Assembly (NCBI GenBank): GCA_021234535.1
Contig: CM037843.1
Span: 16,833,911-16,897,910, forward strand
Direction: 5' to 3'
Length of the DNA stretch: 64,000 bases
From: Stichopus chloronotus
Lineage: Eukaryota > Echinodermata > Holothuroidea > Aspidochirotida > Stichopodidae
The first letter of the stretch is position 1. Every line of letters begins with the position of its first letter. The notes under the pieces were generated by a model. That model did not search any database. It was given only the letters and a program-made list of their open reading frames with translations, and was not told the origin of the DNA. Of the stretch, positions 49,229 to 61,400 are shown piece after piece. The position numbers and the translations under genes were made by a program.

Positions 49229-49739
49229 ACATCAGCAGGAAGCTTCAATATAACCTTGGAAATTCTACCCCTCTACAGTGTGGACATCATAATAAGTTTT
49301 GAGGGACAAATTGCAATACTAATTGCATTGTTTTGTTTTTTTTTCTACTGTAAAGCGTATCATTCCTTGTTGTTGATGAGTGATTTATTGAAAATTAAAT
49401 AACATTTGTGGATTATTTCCATTGAGGAATGCAATGCTCTGTCCCATCATGGACGATTTCATCACTACTGAAGCCTTTGATTTTTTTACATCAGCAGGAA
49501 GCTTCAATAAAACCTTAGCAATTATTCTCCGCCAGAGTGTGGACATTAGAATAGGTTTTGAGTGAGAAATTACAATATTAATTGCATTGTTTTGTTTTTT
49601 ATTATTGTAAAGTGTATCATTCCTTGTTGTTGATGAGTGATTTATTGAAAATTAAATAATATTTATGGATTATTTTCATTGTGGAAGGCAATGCTCTGTC
49701 CCATCATGGACGATTTCATCACCACCGAAGCCTTCGATT
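49229..49739 (+). repeat. 259-bp tandem duplication in the 3' region of the peptidase gene
   Basis: Unit 1 (49229-49487) and unit 2 (49488-49739) both begin 'acatcagcaggaagcttc' and end 'ttcatcac.ac.gaagcctt', in direct tandem orientation. They share 'tgatgagtgatttattgaaa' and 'atgctctgtcccatcatgga'. The duplication begins about 300 bp after the stop codon, so it is probably 3' UTR. The small frame in unit 2 (49679-49867) has no support as a gene. Confidence 0.85.
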
Positions 49740-52225
49740 ATCACCCGTCTCTGTATTTCACTGCCGTTAGCAGTTTTCGTGTCGTGTTTTTTTTTACAGT
49801 TCAAAGGTCACTTGAGGCTCAACTCAAGAAACCTTGTGAGATTTCTCAAGTTGCAGATGTTATGTAAAAAACTACACATTGAATGTCTGTCAACTTTCAT
49901 TGTCAGGTCAGCTACTGAATGTCAAAGTTGAAAAACATTTTATGCAGTATGAGCCATGGCTCCGCCCCTGCTGATGCTTACTCTTTTTTTTTTTCTTTTC
50001 ATGAAATAATTTTCAAGTGGTGTCACAATGCATGGTTCACCACAGGGTACATTCTTTGAAATGCAATACTTATAACCTTGGTTATGGTATAGAATATCGT
50101 CATCATAAGTAACACGTAGCTGGCAGGCGTACGGTACCCCGTACATCTGTACACGCGTTCTAACACTAGCGGTAAATACCGCCGGTCTATGTTACGGTAT
50201 AGGGCCTTTTACGTTGCTTAAAATCGGACTTTCCAGACCCTAGTGTGTGCTGCAATTTTTTTGTCGTTGAGCATATCTGAGTGAAGTATAAAAACAGGCC
50301 ACTGAACCTCAGTGGTGCTCTGGAATATTGACTGTTGGGCCTGCGATGCTGGACAAACTCCTACCCAAAAACTTTGTCATGGTGCCTTGAATTCCGTACC
50401 AAAAATTTATAATTCTAGCACATACATTATTGCATGCAGTTATTTTGCCATAAATGCCTTCAACAACCAATTCTTTGAAAGCCTTCCCCTTTTTGAACAA
50501 ACGGTATTTGTCCAGGTTTTTTTTTTCTTTTTGAGCCAGAATGTTTTGAATAGGAATTCATATATTTTAATAAACTGTTCAACCTTACAGTATCTGCCCA
50601 CAGGCTAATTTTCAGGCAGACAAAACTTGACTTTCTATATTTTTAATTTTCTTTGCATCTTGCAAGTGTCTTTCAGATTTGCTTGAATTTTGTCTTATGT
50701 TAATCATTGGTTAATGTCTGTATTTTTAACGGAATGTATTAATTTTATTCTATTTCTAACCAAGGTCTGATGGATGTGAAGTAAAAAATGCCTTGATTTT
50801 TGTCAATGGTGGGAGGGCTTCTGCCTGATGTAAACTGTCCCAATTCAGGAAGTTAAGGTGGTGTGCTATTTTTTGTTTGTACAGTTTTGTACTTTTTCTG
50901 TATGGTTAATTCTTTAAGACGGGTAATCGCTGTAGTTACCATAATTGGTTTTAGGCAACACCACAAAAGTTCATTATTCTCCATTCAATTGCTGGCATGT
51001 AGAGCCTCCACAACAGCCACTGGCAATCATGTAATTTTGATATATTCTGCATTTGTTTCAAGAGTACTAGGCAAAGGAAGTATGTTGAATGACACCAAGC
51101 CGGAACATCTGATATGCTGAACGTCGCTAGAGCTGTAAGATATACACTGAATATAGATTGGCCAACCTCAGCAGTGTCATTACCGTACAGATTCTCGCAA
51201 GAAACCATGTTGGTCACATCACAAATTTGTTGATTGTAAAATAGCTCATACGTTTAATTATGACAATTGTTCTCTAAACTATGAAGATTTACAGCGTTTT
51301 TTACTGCTCCTAAATTTATCATCTCCACGAGGAAAACTCTGCCCCACTTGTCACTTTTCTGTCAAAGATAAATCTCTGATTCGATAACATTTCGAGGCTG
51401 CGACGGAAAGCATTGATCTTGCTCCAAACAAGGAAAAATCTGGTTTTGTGTCAAAGTGGTTTTCACTGTGGTACATTCGCCGGGTGTTTGTCGAGAGACG
51501 ATGCTGTATGCGTGAGACTCACTGTGGGAATGTGAGAGTCAGCAGGTCTGTGAATGCACCTAACAGGGATGGGTGTGACTGACTGTTGAACAACAGTAAA
51601 GGGAGGAAGAGGTATTTATTATGGAATGAGTTGAGAGAGACTTATTTGGAGCTGGTGCAAGAGGGTTTTAATATTTTGCACTGGGTTGGCAACATAAGTA
51701 AAGAATTTTTTGGATCCAACACACACTTGTAATTTTTTTTTTTAATTGAGGGTTGCAGTTTTATGTAAATATCTGGTCATAATGAAGATTGTAACTGTAT
51801 TTGGGAATATCTTTGCGAAGCAAAATTGAAAATAAAAGGTGAAATGAAAGTAAAAATGATACTTGCTAAAAGGATACTAGTCTCAAGGTGAATGTATTTT
51901 GTCAGATGTCTGAATACACATTATATAAAAGTATTACACTACCCTCTACCAACACTGAAAACATCTGACATGTACTTCCACAAGTTCACAAGATGACAAA
52001 AGTTACTTTTTGTTCTGTTTAGAGGCACAACTAAACAAGTGACAGTTTAACACGATGTCTTTGACTATTTACAATTGATGATGCTTGTTTCCATCAAACA
52101 GAAGTTTCTCTCAGTTTCTGTTTTATCCTATGCATATATTAACACGTTTTGTTTTACATATGCGTATCGTAACAGGAGCCATTATGTCTGTCATATTTTT
52201 ACTGAGATGAACATTCTTGTGAGAT
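49740..52225. other. Region between the convergent genes, no gene supported
   Basis: AT-rich sequence with short accidental frames on both strands (e.g. 50312-50608, 50951-51217). It may hold the tail of the peptidase 3' UTR. No repeat array is obvious until about 52230. Confidence 0.4.
50569..50574 (+). terminator. Candidate polyadenylation signal (aataaa) of the peptidase gene
   Basis: An AATAAA word 1.65 kb past the stop. Another lies at 51831-51836. Either could end the transcript, and neither has a clear GU-rich downstream element that decides it. Confidence 0.3.
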
Positions 52226-52381
52226 TCAAGGAGTAATACACCGGTGGGCTGACTGTTGAAGAAGCACACAAGAATGCTTGATTTCATACTGCTGGAGTTT
52301 ACAGTGAACCGACCGCTCATCTTTTAGTGCAAGCTATTGCCAGTACACTATAGTTCTCCATTCCATCTGCTGGATTTCACT

Positions 52382-53194
52382 CCCATTACTAACCAGTGGC
52401 AGCGCCAGAATGTCAGATTTGAGGGGGCAAACTGAGGGCAGAGGACAATGTTGGGGGGCAAAAATTTTCCGAGAAGAAATTCTCGGAAAGAAATCGAGCG
52501 TGAAGCGAAAGGCCCTGCGGGTGGGGTCCAGGGGCCTGCCCTAGGGCCCCTTGTGGGGTCCAGGGGCAAAACCCCTGTGGGGGTCCAGGGGGAGAAGCCC
52601 CCAGAAGCTCTGAGGTTTCAGCATATCTCTGGGTGGAAAATTAAGTCCCAAGAGAGGCATATTAGTTATTTTTATATTATTTATTTTTTCGGTTGACCGT
52701 ACTCCAAGGTTCCCAACTTTTTTCTTTGGGAGTACCATTTCACATTTACGCGGTGCCACCGAGTACACACACACATAGGCTACGTACACGTCCATTCCAG
52801 TCACTTTATTCTATAAAACTGTGCAGTACTTGCCAATATTCTTTGACAGTTCAATTCAACAACGACATTCCTATATTTAGGAAAACAACCACCCACCCGC
52901 CCTTCCCTTATGCTGGACGGTAAACATTCCAGAGAAAATTGGTCTGACCAGGCTGGCCTACTGTTGAAGTGGCTACGGGCATGATATGAAAACTGGCAGC
53001 CTGTGTAACATAAATTAGGCATTTATCAATCATGGTTCCCGGGAAGCTGTTCTTATTCAGTCCAATGCCAATACATAGTTTTGTGATTAAATTAATTTTG
53101 GATGAGTACAAGATCTGATTGGGAAGGGTGAGAGCAACTGGGGGGCAAGGAAACAATCTGGAGGGCCCCCCATTGCACCACCACTGCCCATTAC
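52382..53194 (-). mobile_element. Non-autonomous hAT-like MITE, copy 2, inserted in the satellite
   Basis: Reverse-orientation copy of the 2494-3279 element, spanning 52390-53186 and ending 'ccaccactg' at the right. Identical 8-bp repeats 'cccattac' flank it (52382-52389, 53187-53194). That word is also part of the satellite unit 'cccattacaccagtg', so the empty site can be read directly from neighbouring units. Four extra bases ('taac') precede the 'cagtggcagcgcc' terminus. Against copy 1 it has a shorter TG tract and extra sequence at about 52770-52860. Confidence 0.88.
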
Positions 53195-54010
53195 ACCAGT
53201 GTACTGACTGCTCATCTGCTTAAAGGAAGCTATTATTTGTACACTACAGTTCTCCATTCCATCTGCTAGAGTCAATTCCCATTACACCCAGTACACCGAA
53301 TGCTCATCTACTTAAAGCAAGCTATTATTTGTACACAACAGTTCTCCATTCCATCTGCTGGAGTTAAATCCCATTACACCAATGTAGTGACTGCTCATCT
53401 GCTTAAAGCAAGCTATTATTTGCACACTACAGTTTTCCATTCCATCTGCTGGAGCCAACTCCCATCACACCAGTGTACTAACTACTCATCTGTTAGTGCA
53501 AGCTGTTATTAAACTATAGTTCTCCATTTCATTTGCTGGCGTTAACTTTCATTACACCAGTGCACTGACTGTTAATTAATTGGTTTTAGTTCCTAGTACA
53601 TTTAAGTGCTTCATCTCATACAACTGGAGTTTTCCTAAGTCTCAGGCCTTGAATGGCCTCGAGTCCTCAAGGACTCCATACATTTAGTGTTACAAGCCTC
53701 TGTTCAAAGCCAGTTTGCCGGGAATCCACTGCAACACTGCTACTCCCATAATGTGCGCCACATGTTGGTGTAACTTTGGAACGCACAGGAATTTGCTGCT
53801 CCATTTCATCTGGGGGGGTTTACCCTCATCACAGGCCTACCAGTGAACTGTCTCTTCATCTACAAAAGCACGCTCCCGCCACATCAGGGAACTCAATTTC
53901 ATCTCAAGAACTCCCATAATACAAGGGTCCCTTGATCTGCACGTGTAAGCCCTTAGTACAGTAGAGTACATTACTTTGTCGCATTGAGTTTACTCCCATA
54001 ATACAAAGAT

Positions 54011-55132
54011 CAGTGGCATAGCCAGCGGGGGAGGTGGGCAGAGTGTCGCCCACAGAAATTTTAGGGACGAGATGAATGATGTTGAAAAATAAAGGAGAAC
54101 AAAAGTAAAGAAAAAAAACGAAGAGAGGAAGGAGGATGATAAGTTGACGGAGTTGGGGAGAACTGGTGGGCCTAAACCGAGGGGGGAGGGAAACAGCCGC
54201 GCTTTGCAAGTTTGATCCTTTTATGACATGGAAAACTAAGACGAACAAATTGAAACAAGATGTTAATAAACTGTGATGTCATTGATTCGAAGTTTCAATT
54301 GGCCATACATGCGTATGTTACTTATACACAGTATATAAGTATGCAGCTAGCGGAAGGAATCCACAGCAGAACAGTTGGTATATTTATTTCACCCAGGATG
54401 CATCAATTTGGCAATACACCTTCCCGAACTGTCAAATAAAACCTTGGATGTTATAGTGACAACACAGATTCTAGAAACGATGTACCTATTTTTTCCAATC
54501 CTAACTCTGAATAAAAAAAATCCCCTAAAAGTATTGCTTACCAATGGAAACTAAAGCTTTTGCCAATATGAAGAAATAGTCTGTTATATTACTGTTTAAA
54601 AGAACATCAATTCAGCTTAAAGTATGTCAATTCTACTGCGGAAAAGTACGTCCTTTTCATTAAAACAAAAAAAAAGGTGGAAATGTTTCAAAATGGGTGC
54701 ATGCAACATGCTCATCTTTTGCCATGCTTTCTCTGGTTTCTCACCATCTGGAGGGTTTGAAAAGTCAAAAAGTTTTCTTGTACGCTTCGTGGAAACTGAT
54801 GGTGGCACTTAGAAAGTCCTGATAGAATTCAGCCCCTGCCAATGCCTTTTAACCTTTATTTCAGGTTCATGAGTGCAAGCAGTTTTGCAACATGATTGGG
54901 CGACTAAGAGAGGCAAACATGATCCTTTTCCAGGCAAAAGCTAGGGGGGTCCTCATCCCCTTAGACCTCTCCTCATGCCAGATCTGTGGACTGACTGATT
55001 TGAAAACCTGGCCTAAGCCGTGGTAGGGCAACACCCCTCCTCTTATACCCCTTCCCCAGACAGAGGTCAAAAATGGGGACAATGAGTCCATTTTGCTCCC
55101 TCACACAAAAAAAAAACTGGCTACACTCCCTG
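54011..55132. mobile_element. 1.12-kb insertion with inverted ends, R1-related, inside the satellite
   Basis: The satellite stops at '...cataatacaaagat' and resumes at 'cttttcagctattg'. The DNA between begins 'cagtggcatagccag' and ends 'ctggctacactccctg', an imperfect inverted repeat of hAT-like type. Its interior holds R1-family sequence (54690-54840: 'ccatctggagggtttgaaaagtc', 'ttttcttgta', 'ctgatggtggca'). I see no target-site duplication (flanks 'acaaagat' and 'cttttcag'), and no transposase frame. Confidence 0.7.
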
Positions 55133-55484
55133 CTTTTCAGCTATTGCTTATTTCCCAGTAAACTAGAGTGCTCCATATTAAATCATGGAATTTACTCCCA
55201 TAATACAAGCGAACTGACTTTTCATCTATTGGTGTAATTTCCGCGCACACTAGAGAGCTCCATTTTATCTCATGGAGTTTACTCCCATAATACAACGGAA
55301 CTGACTTTTCATCTCTTGGTCAAGTTCCCAGTACAATGGAGTGCTCCATTTTATCTCATGGAGTTTGCTCCCATAATACAAGGGATGTGACTTTTCACCT
55401 GTTGTTGCAAGTGACCAGTAGCATAAGAGTGCTCCATTTCTTCTCATGGTGCCTACTCACATTAACACAGAGTGTTCTGACTGC

Positions 55485-58400
55485 TCATCTGTTTGTGTAA
55501 GCTCCTAGTACATCGAAGCTAACCTCTGATGTATGGAATGGTGTGTGCATTTTCCCCGGACTCAACAAGGCCATAAGAATACCCTTCTGATGAGCGGCTG
55601 CGGTGAAGTTGGATATGCTCTCCCACCGGACCTGTCACGTGAACAAAATACAAACGCTGTGACCTCAAAGAGGGCAGACATGAAGATGACTTCTGAAATA
55701 TATGAGGATTACAGCCATGGGCATAGCTATAAGATGGAATTATTCGAACTGAAATCATTAGTTATCGATGCAATATGCTCAATGGTCCATGGCATTTTGT
55801 ACACTGATACACACAATGTTACACTGTATGAAATATATCTGTCCATCCAATATTTTACAGATCTGCTGTATTGGTCTAGATTACAGTATACACAGCTGCT
55901 ATTCTTAAAGTAGTCAGCCCTTGGTATGCATTCATTTATTGATATGATCCCTGCACACATGTTAGATCAAATTCTTGAAGATCCACACAGGTAAAGGTGT
56001 TTCTCACAGGGGATGGTTTCATTACCGCAGAAAATATAGGAGGAAGGAGCAAAGATATTGGACTGGTAAATCATACCTGCTCTGATTCAATTTCAGGCCA
56101 TCGGTATTCAGGGAGAGTGGCTGAGTACAGGAGAGGGTAGGCACTCTCCATGAAGGCTGAGGTAAACAACGATTTCATCTGTTCTCCGTCTCTCTGGAAA
56201 GTTCAGCAAAAAATAATGAGAACAGAAACAGCAGAGGTTGATGTAAAGATACTACACATCAACCTCATGTTTAGTCATGATTAGGTAATACACCAACAAA
56301 AAGGTCAAACATTTACTTTGTTTGGGTCCACTCTCCCCATTGTCTTCCTTACTAATCCTGGTGAAGACAATACTTTTACGTACTTTCAATTCTTCAATCC
56401 CGCTGCTTCAGCCCCCATACATTTTGTGATAAGAGACCCTGAAAGAAGACTGAGCGAGTAATCTAAAGTAACTTATTTTACACTTTGTCTTTTGATAAGG
56501 CACAGATGACCATTCTCACCTTCTCCGACTTTTTGGTACTTCTTTTCTTCTCGTTCCACATACTCTGAAAAAAAGTATGGTACAAAATTTAAAATTATGC
56601 ACCACAACATTAATATTTCTGTGACAGGACATTACAGTACACACAAGTTATGTGACAGAACATTACTGTCATCTGGTCATTACTGTAATCAGGAATTTTT
56701 TTTTCACATGAGGGTATAAACCAATACATATCTTCAATGGTCAAACAGATTTTCAAAAACCTAACTATTCAAAGGTGAGGGGCCAGGATAATTCATTGAT
56801 ATGCACTGATATGCAAGCATCCTTGGACAAGAAAACAGCACTTTCAGTAAGTGAAAGATGTTACAGATTAAGGACTAAGGTAAAAGTATAGACAAAAGTG
56901 GAAGTTTGGGGGGGGGAGGGAATGTGAGGATGATATATATGGCGGTTGAGTTATAAGTGTTTGCACCGACCGACAATGTCAGGACTGGGTTCTGAAATTG
57001 CTGGCAGGACTGCAAGTTTCACTTAAACTATGTTGTATGAGTGACAAATTTAGCGATGTATGTCTTTCTCAGAACACTTCATTTTTATACCTGTATGTAT
57101 GACACATGATGTTATATTAAAATGCAAAGCAAAATCTTGTATTATGACTTCACAATGACCTCATAGTCAAACGGAAGTTATACTTCGGTGACCTGGGTAC
57201 CCAACCGACTGGGCTGCGGGTTCCTGGAACAGCATCTTGGACCCGATGCAAACACTATTGAGTATACTTTCGGATGCCTTTTACGACAAAGTCGGTACAT
57301 TACGTAGTTGCTGGGATAGACTATCTCAAAGGAGAATTAAACCCACCCTAAGGCCATCCATTACATCTGGAAGATTAGCTGCTTTGGGAAAGTTGGCAAG
57401 AAATGGGCTGTGAATAAGTCCTGAAAATAAAAGAAGAGACAAGGTTTATCATCTCAGATAAATGTTTGGTTATTAGAACCATCAGCAAATGTTACAAGTA
57501 AACATGCTTTTAATAAAGGTATATGAATCAAGAAGAAAGGGTTCATGTAATTCCACACTAACTTCCACGAGATAAGACACAGTGGTCATCTTTCACAACA
57601 GATGGCAGAATCTTTTGTGCCTTCTTTATTAAGATGCCTGTTTATCTCCTCTAAAACTATGACCGGACAACTTTCCCCTACCACTCTCCCTGGGGGAATT
57701 TCCGCGTGGACAACTTCCCCCTCAAAGGTTCCGACAACCTCTCTCGGACAATTTCCACCCGGACGATTCCCAAACCAGAGAATTCCCTCTCAGACAACTC
57801 ATCTCCCGCCCCCAAGAATTCCTTCAGGGGAAGTGTGAGGATGAAGTTCAGGACAGGTGGGAATTGTCCGAGGGGAAATTGTCTAAATTGGGAATTGTCT
57901 AGGTGAGAATTGTCCAGGGAGAGTTGTCCAGGTGCGAGTTGTCAGTTGGAAATTGTCCAGGGGTGAGGGGAGGGGTAATTGTCCAGGAACCATTTGCAAT
58001 AGTAAGTTCCCCTCACAATCACTTCAAAAGAAGATCTGATCAACGCTTTCAGCATCTAAGCAGACGCATAACAAGGAAGAGAAAACATCCCATATTACAG
58101 TATGTGCAGACATTTAATTCAAAGTTACCAATGACTTGACTGACATTTGTAAGTCCTCATGGGCCACTCCATGAAGTGCATCAACATGATAATGACTTAA
58201 GAATTGAGAGTTGCGACTGAGAATTGCTTGTTGAACACAGGACACATTAACTTATTTAGCAAACCACCACTGAAAATGATCATGGCAATTTGTAAATTGA
58301 AAAGTGACCTTACATACTGTAACCCTTCTTTTGGTTGTTGGTATTTGGCATTTTGGCATCCAAAACTATCAACATCCATACTATCCTACAGAATCTTTCA

Positions 58401-61400
58401 ACAAGAAGACACTAAGAAAAAGACTGTTATCAGGAAGCTCCAGGACCCTACCCTGAGATGACTATCGTTCAAAATATGAACACAATGTATACAATGCACT
58501 ACAAACAACCAAGATTTCTAGAATTTAGAAAACAAATATAGAGGAAGACTTGTTTGATAGTCAACTCTCAGGTTTCCTGACAAGCCAGTCAGTCAACAGA
58601 CAATATTTTCAGAGCTTTCACATAGATACAGTTATGGCTTTATTCTCTCAGCCATACAATGCCCATAGATGTAATGAACACAACAATATGAACACAACAA
58701 TAATAGCAGACTACCAAGCTGTAGCTGTTTGCTAAACCAACATAGTATGACATCTGAAGTCATTGATTAATCAAGCTTTCATGTCTGGCATTTATGACCT
58801 GGGTAGGTAACTTGCAGTTTGTAGAATTTTTCATGCCACGATATGACATCTGTATGATTTGTATTAAGAGGTTTGTTTGAGAGAATCAACAGTGTCATAT
58901 GAACCGATAATGTGCAAATAGTTTGTAATTTGATAGCAAAAGTTGACATTGATTTGGAGCGGTATTTGGAGCAAAACAACTGTACTACAACATATTACTC
59001 ACCGGTACTCTGAATGTCGACACGATCTCTCAAAACAGCATCGGCTAAAATCCTCCTGTAGAAAGACAGCATCGGTAGGTAGCTAGCAACACCTACAATA
59101 GTAAATGGAAGAGTCCTGGGAAAGCAAAGAATGAATGAAACGCTGAATGATTAAAGATGTTTACTTACTAAATTTATACATCCTTCAATGACTTGAAACA
59201 GCTTTATTACTTTTGAAATGTTTGAAAGTTACATTCACATAACTGTGCCTACGAGAGAGTAGGTAGCATAGAGTTTAGCTGTCCAAATGGCAGGGTGGAA
59301 ATGGCCTAGTTCTATTGTTCAACTAAAGAAATGGGTTGCAAGTAACATCGGTCTGGCAAAAAATTTTGAAGCGCTTTTCGTGGTACTTGCTTGATGAGTC
59401 TTCATATTAACAACTGGAGACACTGTCTGGTCATTCTGTAGCATGGATTACACACTGTAAGCTACAAAGTACTCTTCATTACATACTCAGCTTCTGGTCA
59501 AACTACCTGTTTGTTTCACTATGAGGTATAGGACTGTAGGCTGGTGAGTTGAAAACAATGGCAACAGCCTGCATCCTCATAAGAAATTATCACTTCAAGC
59601 CTTTCAATGGCAGTTACTTTAGAACGCCAAGCGAGCACACAAGTGCGTAGGAGGGCCTGTGGATTATATATCACAACTTCACAGCAGGTGATTAGCAACT
59701 CAACAAAGTTAAATCAACTTTTGGTATCTTTATTCTTCAGGGAGTTAATTCTGCTGGGAACACCTTAGATCAGCCTTGGATGAAACACCCATCTTACAGT
59801 GACCCAGGCCAGGGATCAAACCCCAAACCTCCTGGTTGCTGAGCTTCATTGCTTCAAATGCCACTTCCTTTATATACTCGGCCACAGCAGCAGTTATATA
59901 TTACAGAACAGTCTTTAACACAAATTGCATGTTTCTAGGTGACAATAGGACCAGACAAGCTAACCCTGGGTGACTTGTGTACTATGGTGGGTGAATGGGA
60001 CAACAGTGCTGTAGAGCCCTAGTGTTGTAGCTTTCAACTCATACATATTATCAGTGTTGGTAATATATTACTGATAACCTTGGCTTCGGTACTTGGCTAT
60101 CTCATAATTACTACTTACTCTAAATGGGTCTTCTGTTCCTTAGTAGGAGCAATAAGTTTAACATGAAGACGAGGCTGTTTATTGGCTGTCAGCATTGACC
60201 GAAATTTATTAGTGGATGCTAAAGGAAATAAAAAAAAAATGTTCGTGACTTCACCATGGGAAATGACCGAAAGCTTTTCTCCTGACGGCTGTTGTATAAT
60301 ATGCACATGCTTGGTCAATTCTCATGAAACACCAAACTGGTACAATAGTTCAAATAATTTGAACATCGATGTGCGGTAATGTGGAATCAAGTCAGGTATC
60401 ACACAGTGAGATTGAGCGTTACATTATTTTTGGTACGAATGATGCAAGTATACTTCTTGAACAGTTTTGGAAAAGACTCACCTTTCCGACTGATGGAGGG
60501 GTCAACCTCAACTCCCTGTTCGAAAGGAGTGCCACCACTAACCTGTAACTCATATAGCCTGTAAAAATGGGAGAGTTGGTATAAAAGGGTGTGTTTAAAA
60601 AAAAGAAATAAAAAATACCACTAAGGTGGGTCTGAGGGTGTCTGACACTCTACTCAAGTACTGGAAGGAACTGCAAATGGTTAATTTGGTGGTATCCCTG
60701 GAGGTCCTCTTTGTTACAAGATGGTACAGTGTTCAGTGTCACACTGAATCTTAACAAAGAGACCAACCTAAAGCAGGCACAGTCAATTACATTCAGATAA
60801 TATGTACTCAGTTTGTACACTCATCCACGGCTAGCATAATATGTACAACATGATATGCTGTTTTGTATTGGTATACCATGTTACCTATGTAAAGGTAACT
60901 TGCCCCATGAAGTGTATCACCCTGATAACCTGCCAATATCTATCCCCCTCTGGTGAGTACAACCTTCTGGTCATGTAAGGTTCTCATTTTGGAAGACACA
61001 TTGCTCAACATTGCGTAAGATAGTGGGCGCACAAAGAAGCTTAAAATCATCATTAATATTCTGATTACACACCGTATATGACAGTATCATCAATATTCTG
61101 AAATTATACCATGTAAAATAGTTAGTAGAAGTTCTGGTGATATTCTGTGTGCATGACAGTATCATCAATATGATGATGAAATACCGCACAAGGATAATAA
61201 CATCAGTATTCTGTTAATGTGCCGTGTATGACAATATCTTCGATAATGGTGATAATACATCATGTATGTAGAACCCATGATACATTATATGTCGGTATCA
61301 TCAATATTCTGATGATATACCAAGCAGGAAAATACTCTCAATATTATGGTGATATAGTGCATATGGCAATACCATCCATATCATTCTCTAACAACAAATC

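Larger units (their letters stand above)
52230..55510. repeat. ~88-bp satellite array adjoining and overlapping the NPHP1 3' end
   Basis: Units contain the ordered words 'gactgctcatctg', 'aagctattatttgtacacta', 'cagttctccattccatctgctgg' and 'actcccattacacca'. The word 'tctccatt' recurs at 53251, 53343, 53434 and 53521 (periods 87-92). In the right block 'ctccat' recurs at 55171, 55258, 55344 and 55432 (periods 86-88). The array is interrupted by the hAT-like MITE (52390-53186) and a 1.12-kb insertion (54011-55132). The rightmost unit continues into the last coding codons of NPHP1. Confidence 0.85.

Noticed and set aside
49679..49867. Open frame in the second unit of the 259-bp duplication
   Set aside because: The first unit has the same region without the frame intact, and it lies in probable 3' UTR; most likely accidental.
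55533..55913. 126-codon plus-strand open frame
   Set aside because: It is a shadow of the NPHP1 terminal exon read on the other strand, which has splice-site and family support.
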